From Burkholderia gladioli (lineage in GTDB: Bacteria; Pseudomonadota; Gammaproteobacteria; Burkholderiales; Burkholderiaceae), in NCBI RefSeq assembly GCF_000959725.1, contig NZ_CP009322.1, positions 1,116,001-1,180,000 on the forward strand: DNA of 64,000 bases, read 5' to 3'. The translations under genes were made by a program, and so were the position numbers. Shown piece by piece: positions 44,240-53,044 of the stretch. Numbering within the stretch: the first letter of the stretch is position 1; every line of letters begins with the position of its first letter. The notes beneath the pieces are model-generated. The model saw nothing but the letters and a program-made list of their open reading frames with translations. It made no database searches and had not been told where the DNA came from.

Positions 44240-45454
44240 ATGAGACTTTCTTCCTTTTCCTCCCCAAACGCGGCCGTATCCGGCGGCCCCGAGCAAGCCG
44301 GCCCCGTCTCGCGCAAGCGGGTACTTTGGCTCTCCTGCACGGCGCATGCGCTGCACGACGGCTACACCGACATGATCTACGCCCTGCTGCCGGTCTGGCA
44401 GGCGGATTTTGGCCTCAACTACGGCGCGCTGGCGATCCTGCGCGGCATCTATGCCGGCACCATGGCGACCCTGCAGTTGCCCGCGGGGCGCATCGCCGCC
44501 ATGTTCGGCACGCGCGCCACGCTGGTGCTCGGCACCTTGCTGGCCGCGCTCGGTTATGCCTTCGCCGGCATGTCGGGCAGCCTGCTGGGCCTGTGCGTGG
44601 CGCTGGCCATCTCCGGCAGCGGCTCGAGCACCCAGCATCCGCTGGCCTCGGGTGCCGTCTCGCGCGTGTATGGGCGCCAGGCGCGCGGGCCGCTCAGCAT
44701 CTACAACTTCTCGGGCGACCTGGGGAAATCCGCGCTGCCGGCGGCCATCTCGCTGCTGATCACCTTCATGCCGTGGCGCCATGCCTTGTGGGCGATGTCG
44801 GCGCTCGGCATGGTGGTGGCGCTGGTGATCGCGCTGTGGCTGCCGAACGTGCAGCGTGACGCGGCTCCCGCCGACGAGGCGTCGAGCCGTCACGCGGAGG
44901 GCTCCGGCTCGGGCTTTTCGCTGCTGTTCACGATCGGCATGCTCGACACGGCGGTGCGCATGGGGCTGCTGACCTTCCTGCCGTTCCTGATGAAGGCCAA
45001 GGGCATCTCGACGCCGATGATGGGCACCGCGCTCGCGCTGGTGTTCATCGGCGGCGCCGCCGGCAAGTTCGTGTGCGGTTGGCTCGGCGCGCGCATGGGC
45101 GTGATCGGCACGGTGCTGTCCACCGAAGGCGGCACGGCGCTGCTGATCCTGGCGGTGATCTACCTTCCGCTGGCGCCCGCCATGATCCTGCTGCCGCTGC
45201 TCGGGGCGATGCTCAACGGCACCTCGTCGGTGTTGTATGGCACGGTGCCCGAGCTGACCACGGTCGAGCGCACCGAGCGGGCCTTCGCGATCTTCTATAC
45301 CGGCATCATCGCGGCGGGCGCGCTGGCGCCGGTCGGCTACGGCTTGCTGGGCGACCGGATCGGCGTGGTCGGCGCGACCATCGCCACGGCCGCCACCGCG
45401 CTGGTCATCTTCCCGCTGGCCTTGGCGCTGCGGCCGCATCTGCGCGCGGCTTGA
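44240..45454 (+). CDS. MFS transporter (fosmidomycin-resistance-like)
   Basis: 404 residues with 12 membrane segments. The motif CTAHALHDGYTDMIYALLPVW and LATIFGTR-like loop (GRIAAMFGTRATLVLGTLLA) place it near the Fsr/fosmidomycin-resistance branch of small-molecule exporters. ATG 44240 is chosen; a TTG lies in frame 21 bp upstream. It is followed after 42 bp by an SDR gene, so the pair probably forms a unit under the divergent LysR regulator. Direction of transport (export of an inhibitor or uptake) is not resolved. Confidence 0.82.
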   Translation: MRLSSFSSPNAAVSGGPEQAGPVSRKRVLWLSCTAHALHDGYTDMIYALLPVWQADFGLNYGALAILRGIYAGTMATLQLPAGRIAAMFGTRATLVLGTLLAALGYAFAGMSGSLLGLCVALAISGSGSSTQHPLASGAVSRVYGRQARGPLSIYNFSGDLGKSALPAAISLLITFMPWRHALWAMSALGMVVALVIALWLPNVQRDAAPADEASSRHAEGSGSGFSLLFTIGMLDTAVRMGLLTFLPFLMKAKGISTPMMGTALALVFIGGAAGKFVCGWLGARMGVIGTVLSTEGGTALLILAVIYLPLAPAMILLPLLGAMLNGTSSVLYGTVPELTTVERTERAFAIFYTGIIAAGALAPVGYGLLGDRIGVVGATIATAATALVIFPLALALRPHLRAA

Positions 45455-45496
45455 TACCGCCGGGCACGATTTCATCCTCTTTCGGAGTTTCACCAC

Positions 45497-46258
45497 ATGA
45501 ATACGGATTCGCAGATCCCGTTGATCCTGATAACGGGGGGCGGTCGCGGCGTGGGCGCGGCCACCGCGCGGCTCGCCGCCGCGCAAGGCTACGACGTGGC
45601 GATCAGCTTCGTCTCCGACGAGGCGGCCGCGCGGGCGGTGGCCGCCGATGTCGAGGCGGCCGGGCGCCGGGCCCTGGCGATCCGCGCCGACAGCGCCGAT
45701 CCCGGGCAGGTTGCCGGCTTGTTCGAGGCGATCGACCAGGAATTCGGCCGCCTCGACGTGCTGGTGAACAATGCCGCGATCATCGCGCGGCAGTCGCGGC
45801 TGGAGGATCTCGGCTTCGAGCGGATGCAGCGGATCTTCGCGGTCAACGCGATCGGACCGATGCTCTGCGCGCAGCAGGCGGTGAAGCGGATGTCGACCCG
45901 GCACGGCGGCCGCGGCGGCGCGGTGGTCAACGTGTCGTCGGCTTCGGCTCGGCTTGGCAGTCCGAACGAATATGTCGATTACGCCGCGTCGAAGGGCGCG
46001 CTGGAGACGTTCACCACCGGGCTCGCCAAGGAAGTGGCGCGGGAAGGCATTCGCGTGAACTGCGTGCGCCCGGGGCATATCTACACGGAGATGCATGCCA
46101 GCGGCGGCGAGCCGGGGCGCGTGGATCGCGTCAAGGATTCGATCCCGATGGGGCGGGGCGGGCAGCCCGAGGAGGTGGCGAGGGCGATCCTGTGGCTGGC
46201 CGGCGCGGAAGCCTCGTTCGTCACGGGGACGTTTCTCGATGCCACGGGCGGCAAGTAG
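45497..46258 (+). CDS. SDR-family oxidoreductase
   Basis: 253 residues, classical SDR: TGGGRGVG cofactor motif at 14-21, NNAA near 91, catalytic Ser in VNVSSASARLG and YAASK near 163. The insert SPNEYVDYAASKGALETFTT and the end FLDATGGK resemble glucose- or keto-reductases of the FabG-like group. It follows the MFS gene by 42 bp and shares its orientation, with GGAG upstream. Substrate unknown. Confidence 0.85.
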   Translation: MNTDSQIPLILITGGGRGVGAATARLAAAQGYDVAISFVSDEAAARAVAADVEAAGRRALAIRADSADPGQVAGLFEAIDQEFGRLDVLVNNAAIIARQSRLEDLGFERMQRIFAVNAIGPMLCAQQAVKRMSTRHGGRGGAVVNVSSASARLGSPNEYVDYAASKGALETFTTGLAKEVAREGIRVNCVRPGHIYTEMHASGGEPGRVDRVKDSIPMGRGGQPEEVARAILWLAGAEASFVTGTFLDATGGK

Positions 46259-46348
46259 GCGGTAAGGGCCTGTAGTGGTGATTGTCCGCAACCCGCCGCC
46301 TGGGGAGCGTCAAGCGCTGCCGCCGGGCTTGGCCTCAGGATCGGGTTG

Positions 46349-46771
46349 TCAGGCCATCCAGTACGTCAGCGTGTAATCGTGCCTCCCGGCTTCGCGCCGG
46401 ATCTGCAACTGCCCCTTGATCCCGGCCAGCTCGCCGGTCCCGGAGCCGGGCACGATGCCGATCCGCAGGAACTCGCTGCCCGCATCCATCTCGCCGAGAT
46501 GGGCCAGCGCGAATCCGCCGGATCGGCCATCCAGGGTGCCTTCGAAGGACTCGATCGCCACGTAGCCGGCCTTGCCCTGTTGCGGCTGTCCGGCACTCAG
46601 CATTTCGCCGAGCGAGTGGCCCGCCAGGCCGCCGTGGTAGGTTTTCTCGATCGCGTGACGGCCGATGGCGGACGCGCCGGGCGCAACGGCGACCGGCTCG
46701 GGGGGCGAGATCTTCACGTCGAATCCGCCGGTGGCGACGGACGAGGGCGAGTCGGAAAGAGCAAGGTTCAC
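46349..46771 (-). CDS. DUF3224-family protein
   Basis: 140 residues. Signature patterns are the N-terminal FDVKISPPEP, KTYHGGLAGHSLGEML and the C-terminal GTGELAGIKGQLQIRREAGR followed by HDYTLTYW, all typical of DUF3224, a lipocalin-like beta-barrel family of unknown function. The start is best placed at GTG 46771, which has GAGG 6 nt upstream; the earlier GTG at 46783 has none. It converges with the SDR gene 90 bp away and stands alone. Confidence 0.82.
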   Translation of the reverse strand: MNLALSDSPSSVATGGFDVKISPPEPVAVAPGASAIGRHAIEKTYHGGLAGHSLGEMLSAGQPQQGKAGYVAIESFEGTLDGRSGGFALAHLGEMDAGSEFLRIGIVPGSGTGELAGIKGQLQIRREAGRHDYTLTYWMA

Positions 46772-46995
46772 GGGATGCCTCACAAGGGGATGCGATGGAT
46801 CGCGGCCATTCGGAATCGCCGGATCGGAAGCGAGCCAGGCCTGATGATCGACGAAAAGGCCTGCCCCGGGTTGCCGTCTTGAACGCCGGGCAAGACAGCC
46901 TATGCTGTCTGGGGCGGCTTACGGAATCCGAATCATGGGGCGAGCGACGAAGACAATGATCGCGACCGTATTGGTCATTGTGTCTCGCCAGCCCC

Positions 46996-49110
46996 TCAAA
47001 ACCCCACCTCCCGCTGCAACACCGCCGCCACGAACCGAACCCCGTTTCCCGCCAGGCTCTCGCGCCCCGCGCCGAGCTGCACCGTCCCCGGCACCTCCCG
47101 CCCGATCCCCGGATCGCCGTCGCAACCGGCGAAGCGAACCTGCCAGGTCGCCTGCAGCGGCACGATCTGGCGCGTCTTCATATCCTGCTCGGCCGGAATC
47201 GGCCCGCCATAGACGCTCGCCACGGTCGGCTCGTCGAGCGTGGCGACATTGACCTTGTCGATCGCGTCGATCCGGCAGCGCCGCGCCTCGAGCTCCGGCA
47301 GGTTCGCCACGAAGCTGGCCGACTGCCCGGCCTCGAGCCGCGCGATATCGTTCTCGCCGACATAGGCATCGCCCTTCACGCCGCCCGGCGCGACCAGGTC
47401 GTAGAGCCGCTCGCCGCGCGGCAGCCAGGTGCCGGGCGCCTGTGCGTCGTCGTTGGCCTGCACGGTGCCGTCGAAGGGCGCGCGAATCGTCAGTTGCGCG
47501 ATCTCGGCCCGCAGCCCGTCCACGGTCTGGCGCGAGGCATCCCAGCGTCGCGCCAGCGCCGTGCCTTGCTTCTGCAGGCGATCGTCGAACGACTGCTGGT
47601 CGACCTCCCAATGCAACTGCGTTTCCTCGGCCGTCGCGGCGGCCAGCTTCGCCTCCAGGTCCGGCGAGACCAGCACCGCCAGCGTGTCGCCCGCGCGCAC
47701 GCGCTGGCCGTCGCGCGCCGGCGGCGGCGTCTCGGCCAGGTAGCCGGCCGCGACGGTGTACAGCCCCTGCGCGCGCTGCGGGCCGAGCACGGCCGGCGCG
47801 CTCACGCCGGCATGCCAGGGCAGCACCAGGAAGGCCAGCAGTGCACCGCCGAGCAGCGCGCTGCGCCGGGTCTCGCGGCGCCAGTGCAGCTCGTCGCGGC
47901 GCTGCCAGCAGACCTGCGCCTCGCGCCAGACCGGTCGCGCGATGAACCAGCCAAACTCCACGCAGAACAGCAGCATGCCCAGCAGCTTGAAGAAGGCGTG
48001 ATAGACGATCAGCGCGATCGACATGAACACCACCACGCGATAGAGCCAGGTGGCGAACGAGAACGCGATCAGGAAGCGCCGCCGCTGCGTGCTGCAGGGC
48101 TCGGGCTGCGGGTCGCCCAGGCCGAACAGCCATTCGCGCAGCCACCAGCGGCCCAGCGCGAAGGCGCGGTCGTGCAGGTTCGGCATGTCCAGCCAGTCCG
48201 ACAGCAGGAAGTAGCCGTCGAAGCGCATGAAGGGGCTGGCGTTGATGCCGAGCGTGGCCACCCAGGTGGTGGTGGCCAGCAGGAACGCGCCGGCGCGCAG
48301 CGGGCCGTCGGGCAGCACGGTCCAGGCCAGGGTGGCGAAGGCGGCCAGCGCGATCTCGCTGAGCATGCCGGCCGCGCCGATGCGCAGCCGGTCGCGCCGC
48401 GCCGGCACCTTCCAGGCCTCGGTGGTATCGGTATAGAGCACCGGCACCATCACCAGCAGGGCCACGCCCATGGTCGGGACGCGGCAGCCGTGGCGCTGGG
48501 CCGTGTACGCATGACCGAACTCGTGCAGCACCTTGGCGAAACCCAGGGCGATGCCCACCCCCACCAGGCCGCGCCAGTCGGCATAACCGTGGAAGGTGTG
48601 CAGGAACTCGTCCCAGCGCCGCGAGACCAGGAACAGCCCGAGCAGCGCCACGGCGGCCACCAGGTACCAGAACGCCGGACGGAACGCGAAGGCGACATGG
48701 CGGGCGGTGGCGCGCAGGAAGGGCATCGGGTGCCACAGCGGGATCCGCACCATCAGGTAGTGCTTGAGCAGCCACATGCCGCGCGAGGTATGGTGCGCGG
48801 CTTCGTGCTGCTCCAGCCGCGCGGTGTCGGCGGCCGAGTTCGAGACCAGCAGGTTCTGGTGGCGCAGCAGGCGCAGCAGCGCGTCCAGGTCGTCGAGCGT
48901 CACCGTCAGCGTGGTATCGCGGTTGACGGCCTCGACCATCGCGCGCGGATCGTCGAGCGGCCAGCGCGACAGCAGCTCGAAGGCGGGCCAGCCGAGCTGG
49001 AAGAAGCGGTTCGCGGCGGGGTCGTGCAGCATCCAGGTGGGCGCGCCCTCGGGCGTCGCGGCGCCGGGCGAGAGCGTCAGTTCCTGGCGCAGTTGCGGAA
49101 GTCGTGGCAT
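46996..49110 (-). CDS. PqqD-like / M50 zinc protease / HlyD adaptor fusion
   Basis: 704 residues in three parts. Residues 24-90 (WMLHDPAANRFFQLGWPAFE and DLDALLRLLRHQNLL) look like a PqqD/RRE peptide-binding domain. Residues 110-420 form a membrane S2P-type protease with the zinc motif HEFGH at 196-200 and the second motif N290..P293..D298-G-Y, so the active site looks complete; several membrane segments surround it. Residues 430-704 carry a membrane anchor and a HlyD/biotinyl-lipoyl adaptor part with a coiled coil and TIRAPFDGTVQ. Such proteins are annotated as putative peptide zinc metalloproteases. It closes the operon 19 bp after the HlyD-like gene. Role: inner-membrane processing or export of a peptide or protein, inferred. 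Confidence 0.83.
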   Translation of the reverse strand: MPRLPQLRQELTLSPGAATPEGAPTWMLHDPAANRFFQLGWPAFELLSRWPLDDPRAMVEAVNRDTTLTVTLDDLDALLRLLRHQNLLVSNSAADTARLEQHEAAHHTSRGMWLLKHYLMVRIPLWHPMPFLRATARHVAFAFRPAFWYLVAAVALLGLFLVSRRWDEFLHTFHGYADWRGLVGVGIALGFAKVLHEFGHAYTAQRHGCRVPTMGVALLVMVPVLYTDTTEAWKVPARRDRLRIGAAGMLSEIALAAFATLAWTVLPDGPLRAGAFLLATTTWVATLGINASPFMRFDGYFLLSDWLDMPNLHDRAFALGRWWLREWLFGLGDPQPEPCSTQRRRFLIAFSFATWLYRVVVFMSIALIVYHAFFKLLGMLLFCVEFGWFIARPVWREAQVCWQRRDELHWRRETRRSALLGGALLAFLVLPWHAGVSAPAVLGPQRAQGLYTVAAGYLAETPPPARDGQRVRAGDTLAVLVSPDLEAKLAAATAEETQLHWEVDQQSFDDRLQKQGTALARRWDASRQTVDGLRAEIAQLTIRAPFDGTVQANDDAQAPGTWLPRGERLYDLVAPGGVKGDAYVGENDIARLEAGQSASFVANLPELEARRCRIDAIDKVNVATLDEPTVASVYGGPIPAEQDMKTRQIVPLQATWQVRFAGCDGDPGIGREVPGTVQLGAGRESLAGNGVRFVAAVLQREVGF

Positions 49111-49129
49111 GGAGCGCGGGCGCCGGCAA

Positions 49130-50584
49130 TCACCAGCCGAGCCACTGGCGGGCCAGTGTCAGCGGACGGCGCAATACGTAGTAGATCGACGGCACCCAGC
49201 CGCCGCGAATCCGCGCGGTGCCCATCGCGCCGAGCGGCGCGCGGGCCTCGCCGGCGTCGAGCGTGGCACGCACGCGGTAGGCCAGCACGCCCTCGGGCGT
49301 GGGCTCGGCGCGCCAGGCCACCGAGTCGATGCGCGCGTCGTAGCTCGACAGCGGCGAACTCTTCGGATAGAGCGTGAGCGACATGCCGGGCTTGACGTCG
49401 ATGTTGTCGGCCACCGGCAGCCAGGCGGTCACCTCCACGTGGGCCGGGTCGGCCAGCACCAGGATCTTCTCGCCGACGGCCACCGCCTTGCCGGTCCACT
49501 CGTTCGGATCGCTGAAGATCGCCACGCCGGCGCGCTGCGCGTTGACGCTCACGCGCGCGAGCTGGCGCGCCGTGTAGTCGAGCTCGACGCGGCTCTGGTC
49601 GAGCTTGCCCTGGCGCTCGGCCATGTCCAGCCGGGTCTTGTCGTCGGTGACGGCGAGCTGGGCGGTCTGCCGGTATTCCTCCTGGGCCGTGTCGTAGTCC
49701 TTGCGGGCCAGCGCGTAGCGCGACTGCAGCGTGGTGGCGTCCAGGCCGAGCAGGGGCGTGCCGCGCTGCACCGGCTGGTTCGGCTGCACGTAGAGGCGGT
49801 CGATCACGCCGTCGAGCGGCGCGCGCACCACGAACGGGTCCTTCGGCGTGACTTCGGCCGGCGCCAGCACGGTCAGCCGCACGGGGATCAGGCACAGCAC
49901 CGCCAGGCCGATCAGCACGCGGCGCTGCTGGCGACCGGGCCGCAGCAGGGCGCGCGCGCGTTCCTGCCACGAGGCGCGCGGCGCGAAGGATTCGAAGGCA
50001 TGCGCCCAGACCTGGCCGAGTTCGGTCAGCAGGGCCGAGTCGGTGGCGCTCCAGGCTTCCTCGCGGGCGAACACCACGCCGCCCACCGCGTGCCCGCCGC
50101 GATCGGTCAGCGGCAGCCAGGCGCCGTGCGCCGGCCACCAGGCGCTCCATTCCTCGGCCACGTGCGGCGCGCCGGCCTGCAGGTCGGCGGCCGTGAAGGT
50201 CCGCACCTGCGGCCGGGCCGGCAGCACCGGCGCGCCCTGGCCTTCCACGCGCGCCGCGGCGTCCTTGGGCGGTGCGTCCTGCAGGCCGCGCGCGAGCGCC
50301 TTGCAGAGCGCGCCGAGCCACTGCACGTAGGGCGCGTTCGGGTCGCTCTGCGGCAGGCCCGAGACGGCCGCCACGTGGCCCGGCGCGTCGCCGCGCCACC
50401 AGGCGGCCTGGCGATAGGGCACCAGGGCCAGCGTCTCGTTGACGATCGTGAAGCCGAGCGTGGTCTCGCTGGCGGCCGCGCGGGCGCGGGCCGACAACTG
50501 CCAGAGCAGCGCGAGCTGCTGGCCGTCGATGCGTACCTGCTCCTGGGTCGCTTCTTCCGCCATGCGGGTTGCCGTCACCGTCAT
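49130..50584 (-). CDS. GAF-like / HlyD-family adaptor fusion
   Basis: 484 residues. Residues 20-210 resemble a GAF-type sensory domain (ALLWQLSARARAAASETTLG, then FAREEAWSATDSALLTELGQ), lying in the cytoplasm. A membrane segment at about 221-240 (RRVLIGLAVLCLIPVRLTVL) is followed by an HlyD/lipoyl region (FVVRAPLDGVIDRLYV, coiled coil, then RARATLDAG-like barrel). It would bridge inner membrane and periplasm and may sense a small molecule or fold state from inside. Its start is 4 bp after the stop of the adaptor gene, so translation is coupled. Confidence 0.8.
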   Translation of the reverse strand: MTVTATRMAEEATQEQVRIDGQQLALLWQLSARARAAASETTLGFTIVNETLALVPYRQAAWWRGDAPGHVAAVSGLPQSDPNAPYVQWLGALCKALARGLQDAPPKDAAARVEGQGAPVLPARPQVRTFTAADLQAGAPHVAEEWSAWWPAHGAWLPLTDRGGHAVGGVVFAREEAWSATDSALLTELGQVWAHAFESFAPRASWQERARALLRPGRQQRRVLIGLAVLCLIPVRLTVLAPAEVTPKDPFVVRAPLDGVIDRLYVQPNQPVQRGTPLLGLDATTLQSRYALARKDYDTAQEEYRQTAQLAVTDDKTRLDMAERQGKLDQSRVELDYTARQLARVSVNAQRAGVAIFSDPNEWTGKAVAVGEKILVLADPAHVEVTAWLPVADNIDVKPGMSLTLYPKSSPLSSYDARIDSVAWRAEPTPEGVLAYRVRATLDAGEARAPLGAMGTARIRGGWVPSIYYVLRRPLTLARQWLGW

Positions 50585-50588
50585 GACA

Positions 50589-51395
50589 TCACCGCGCGAA
50601 GCTGGCCCAGCCGCTCATGCCCGGCAGCAGCTCGGGCGCGCCGGCGTTCAGCGCGGCGGTCACGTCGACGGTCTGCGTGACCGGGTCGACGCGCGCGCCG
50701 ATCCGCGCCACCTTGGCCGGGTAGGTCTTGCCCACCTCGTCGACCTGCACGCTCAGCGCATGGCCGGGCTTGAGCCAGGCCAGCCATTTCGACGGCACGA
50801 TCATCTTCAGTTCGAGATGGCCGGTGTCGACGATGGTCAGCAGCGGCTTGCCGGGCTCGGCGAACTGCTGCGGCGAGGCGCTGCGCTTGACCACGCGCCC
50901 GTCGAAGGGCGCCGCGATCGCGCACTTGTGCACGGTGGCCTGCATATAGGCCACGTCGGCCGCGCTGGCCTTCTGCTTGGCCTGCGCCTGCTGCACCTCC
51001 AGCTCGCCGATCGAATGCAGGGCCAGCAGCTTGCGGTTGGTGTCGAGCAGGTCGCGCGCGCCGTCGGCGTCGGCCTGGGCCTTGCGCAACTGCGCGCTGT
51101 ACAGCGAACAATCGAGCGTGACGAGGGTCTGCCCTGTGCGGAAGCTGTCGCCCTCGCGGAACGGCAGCGAGGCGATCTTGGCCGAGATCTCGCTCGACAC
51201 GTCGACCTGGTCGCGCGCCACCAATTGGATGCGGATCCGGGAATCGGGGCTGTCGGCGGCCGGGGCCTGGGCCGCCGCCGGAGCGGGCGCGGCGGCGGGA
51301 GCGGGAGCCGGCGCCGGCGGTGCCGCCATCGCGAAACCTGTTGCGACGAGCAGCGCGATCGCGCCGGCTGCCCGGTAGTGCCTGGCCTGCGTCAT
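50589..51395 (-). CDS. Periplasmic adaptor (membrane-fusion) protein
   Basis: 268 residues, short for an RND/HlyD adaptor. Signal peptide MTQARHYRAAGAIALLVATG ending AMAAPP, then an Ala/Pro linker, lipoyl halves (SEISAKIASLPFREGDSFRT and CAIAAPFDGRVVKRSASPQQ) around a helical hairpin, and a barrel domain ending PELLPGMSGWASF. It would link TolC to the inner-membrane parts in the periplasm. Its start overlaps the TolC-family stop by 4 nt (ATGA). Confidence 0.83.
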   Translation of the reverse strand: MTQARHYRAAGAIALLVATGFAMAAPPAPAPAPAAAPAPAAAQAPAADSPDSRIRIQLVARDQVDVSSEISAKIASLPFREGDSFRTGQTLVTLDCSLYSAQLRKAQADADGARDLLDTNRKLLALHSIGELEVQQAQAKQKASAADVAYMQATVHKCAIAAPFDGRVVKRSASPQQFAEPGKPLLTIVDTGHLELKMIVPSKWLAWLKPGHALSVQVDEVGKTYPAKVARIGARVDPVTQTVDVTAALNAGAPELLPGMSGWASFAR

Positions 51396-53044
51396 TTCTG
51401 GGTGGCTCCCGCTGCGTCGAGCGCGGCCGCGGCGGCCAGCGTCGGGCCAGGCTGGGCTGGCGCGGCGGCGCTCGGGTCGCCGCCCTGGGCCAGCACGTCC
51501 CAGCGTTGCTGTTCCTCGCCGATCGACTTGCGCAGCGAGGCGAGGTCATGGCCGTTCAGCTTGTCGCCGACCGGGTCCAGGCCCAGCGTGGCGAGCATCT
51601 GCCCATAGGCGCTCTCGAGTTCGCCGTAGCTCTGGTAGAGGCGCAGCTCGGACATCATCGCGGCGGTGGCCACGCGGATCTCCTCGAGCTTGCCCTGCGC
51701 GTTGGCCGTGGTGGCATTGTGGGTGTGTTCGAGGATCTGCTGGTCGACGTCGTTCATCTGCTTGAACAGGTCGAACTGGCGCGTCTTGGCGGCCAGCTCG
51801 CTGCGTGCCACGTGCACCTGGGTGAGTACCGCCATGCTGAGCGCCATGCGCTGCATCTTCGCCACCTCGAGCTGGGCCTGGGCGGTGCCGCGGATATTGC
51901 GCTCGTTGAGCAGGTTCAGCAGGTTCCAGCTCACGCTGATGCCGGCCGAGCGCCAGGCGTTGTAGACCAGGAAGCTGTTGCTGTCGTAATGCGCGCCGAG
52001 GCTGAACTCGATGCCGGGCAGCAGCTTGGCGATCGCCTTGTGGGTCTCGTTGACGCTGATACGCTCGTTGTAGCTGGCCTCGACCAGCTCGGGCCGGCGT
52101 TGCAGCGCCATGTCTTCCATCTTCGGCATCGGCATCTCGAACACCGGCACCTTGAACTCGTCGCCGGCGGCCAGCGTGAAGTCGCGGCCGGGCTCCAGGT
52201 TCATCAGCGAGGCCAGGCGCGGCTTGGCTTCCTCGAGCTGGTCGCGCACCGCCTCGAGCTGGCGCATCAGGTCGAGCAGCGCGTGCTGGTAGTTGAGCGT
52301 CTCGATCGGCGAGCGCAGGCCCTGCGCCTGCGTCTTGCGCGAATCGTCGAGCGCGGCGCCGGCCTGTTCGAGCAGCGGCCCGATCCTCTCGCGCAGGCGC
52401 TGCGCGCCCACCGCCTGCCAGTAGGCCTCGCGCACCTGCTGCATCATCAGTTGCACCACCTTGCGGCGACGTTGCTCGAGCACCAGCACGTGGTCGGCCT
52501 GCTCCTTGGCCTCGAAGTAGCTGACGCCGAAGTCGAGGATGTTCCAGGACAGGTTGAGGTCGGCGGTGCGGCTGTTCTTGTCGGTCGAGTACGAGGGAAT
52601 CAGGGATTCCTCGTGCGTGAACAGGCCTTCCGAGGCCGAGGCGAGCTCGTGGTTGCGGTTGGTGTAGCCGGCTTGCGCGGTCAGCTTGGGCAGCAGGTCG
52701 AAGTTCGACAGGTCGAGCTGCCGCTGCGCGAGCGCCTCTTCCATCATCTTCAGGCGATGGTCGAGGTTGTAGCGGATCGCGCGCGCCATCGCCTCGTCGA
52801 GCGTGATCGGGCCGTTCACCGGCTGCTGGTTCGTGAACATCGCCGCGCGGTCGGTGCGGGCCGTATCGGCGCGCTCCGCGTCGGTGAACGGGACCGGCTT
52901 CACGGCGCAGCCGGACAGCCAGATCACGGCGAGGGCGGCGGCGAGCAGGGCGGGACGCGGCGCGCGTCCCCGGAGCGTCTTGTTGTTCACGGCGAGTGGT
53001 CTCTTGGAGGAATGGGCAAAGGGAAAGGCGAGTGCGGATTTCAT
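51392..53044 (-). CDS. TolC-family outer-membrane lipoprotein
   Basis: 550 residues. Lipobox LSGC with acylated C46 after a long signal region, then the duplicated TolC fold: helices and strands with QAGYTNRNHELASASEG, LNLSWNILDFGVSYFEAKEQ and VSWNLLNLLNERNIRGTAQA. It forms the outer-membrane tunnel of a tripartite exporter. The start overlaps the stop of the giant gene by 4 nt (ATGA), so it is translated with its presumed cargo. The last ~30 residues are an Ala/Pro tail. Confidence 0.87.
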   Translation of the reverse strand: MKSALAFPFAHSSKRPLAVNNKTLRGRAPRPALLAAALAVIWLSGCAVKPVPFTDAERADTARTDRAAMFTNQQPVNGPITLDEAMARAIRYNLDHRLKMMEEALAQRQLDLSNFDLLPKLTAQAGYTNRNHELASASEGLFTHEESLIPSYSTDKNSRTADLNLSWNILDFGVSYFEAKEQADHVLVLEQRRRKVVQLMMQQVREAYWQAVGAQRLRERIGPLLEQAGAALDDSRKTQAQGLRSPIETLNYQHALLDLMRQLEAVRDQLEEAKPRLASLMNLEPGRDFTLAAGDEFKVPVFEMPMPKMEDMALQRRPELVEASYNERISVNETHKAIAKLLPGIEFSLGAHYDSNSFLVYNAWRSAGISVSWNLLNLLNERNIRGTAQAQLEVAKMQRMALSMAVLTQVHVARSELAAKTRQFDLFKQMNDVDQQILEHTHNATTANAQGKLEEIRVATAAMMSELRLYQSYGELESAYGQMLATLGLDPVGDKLNGHDLASLRKSIGEEQQRWDVLAQGGDPSAAAPAQPGPTLAAAAALDAAGATQK

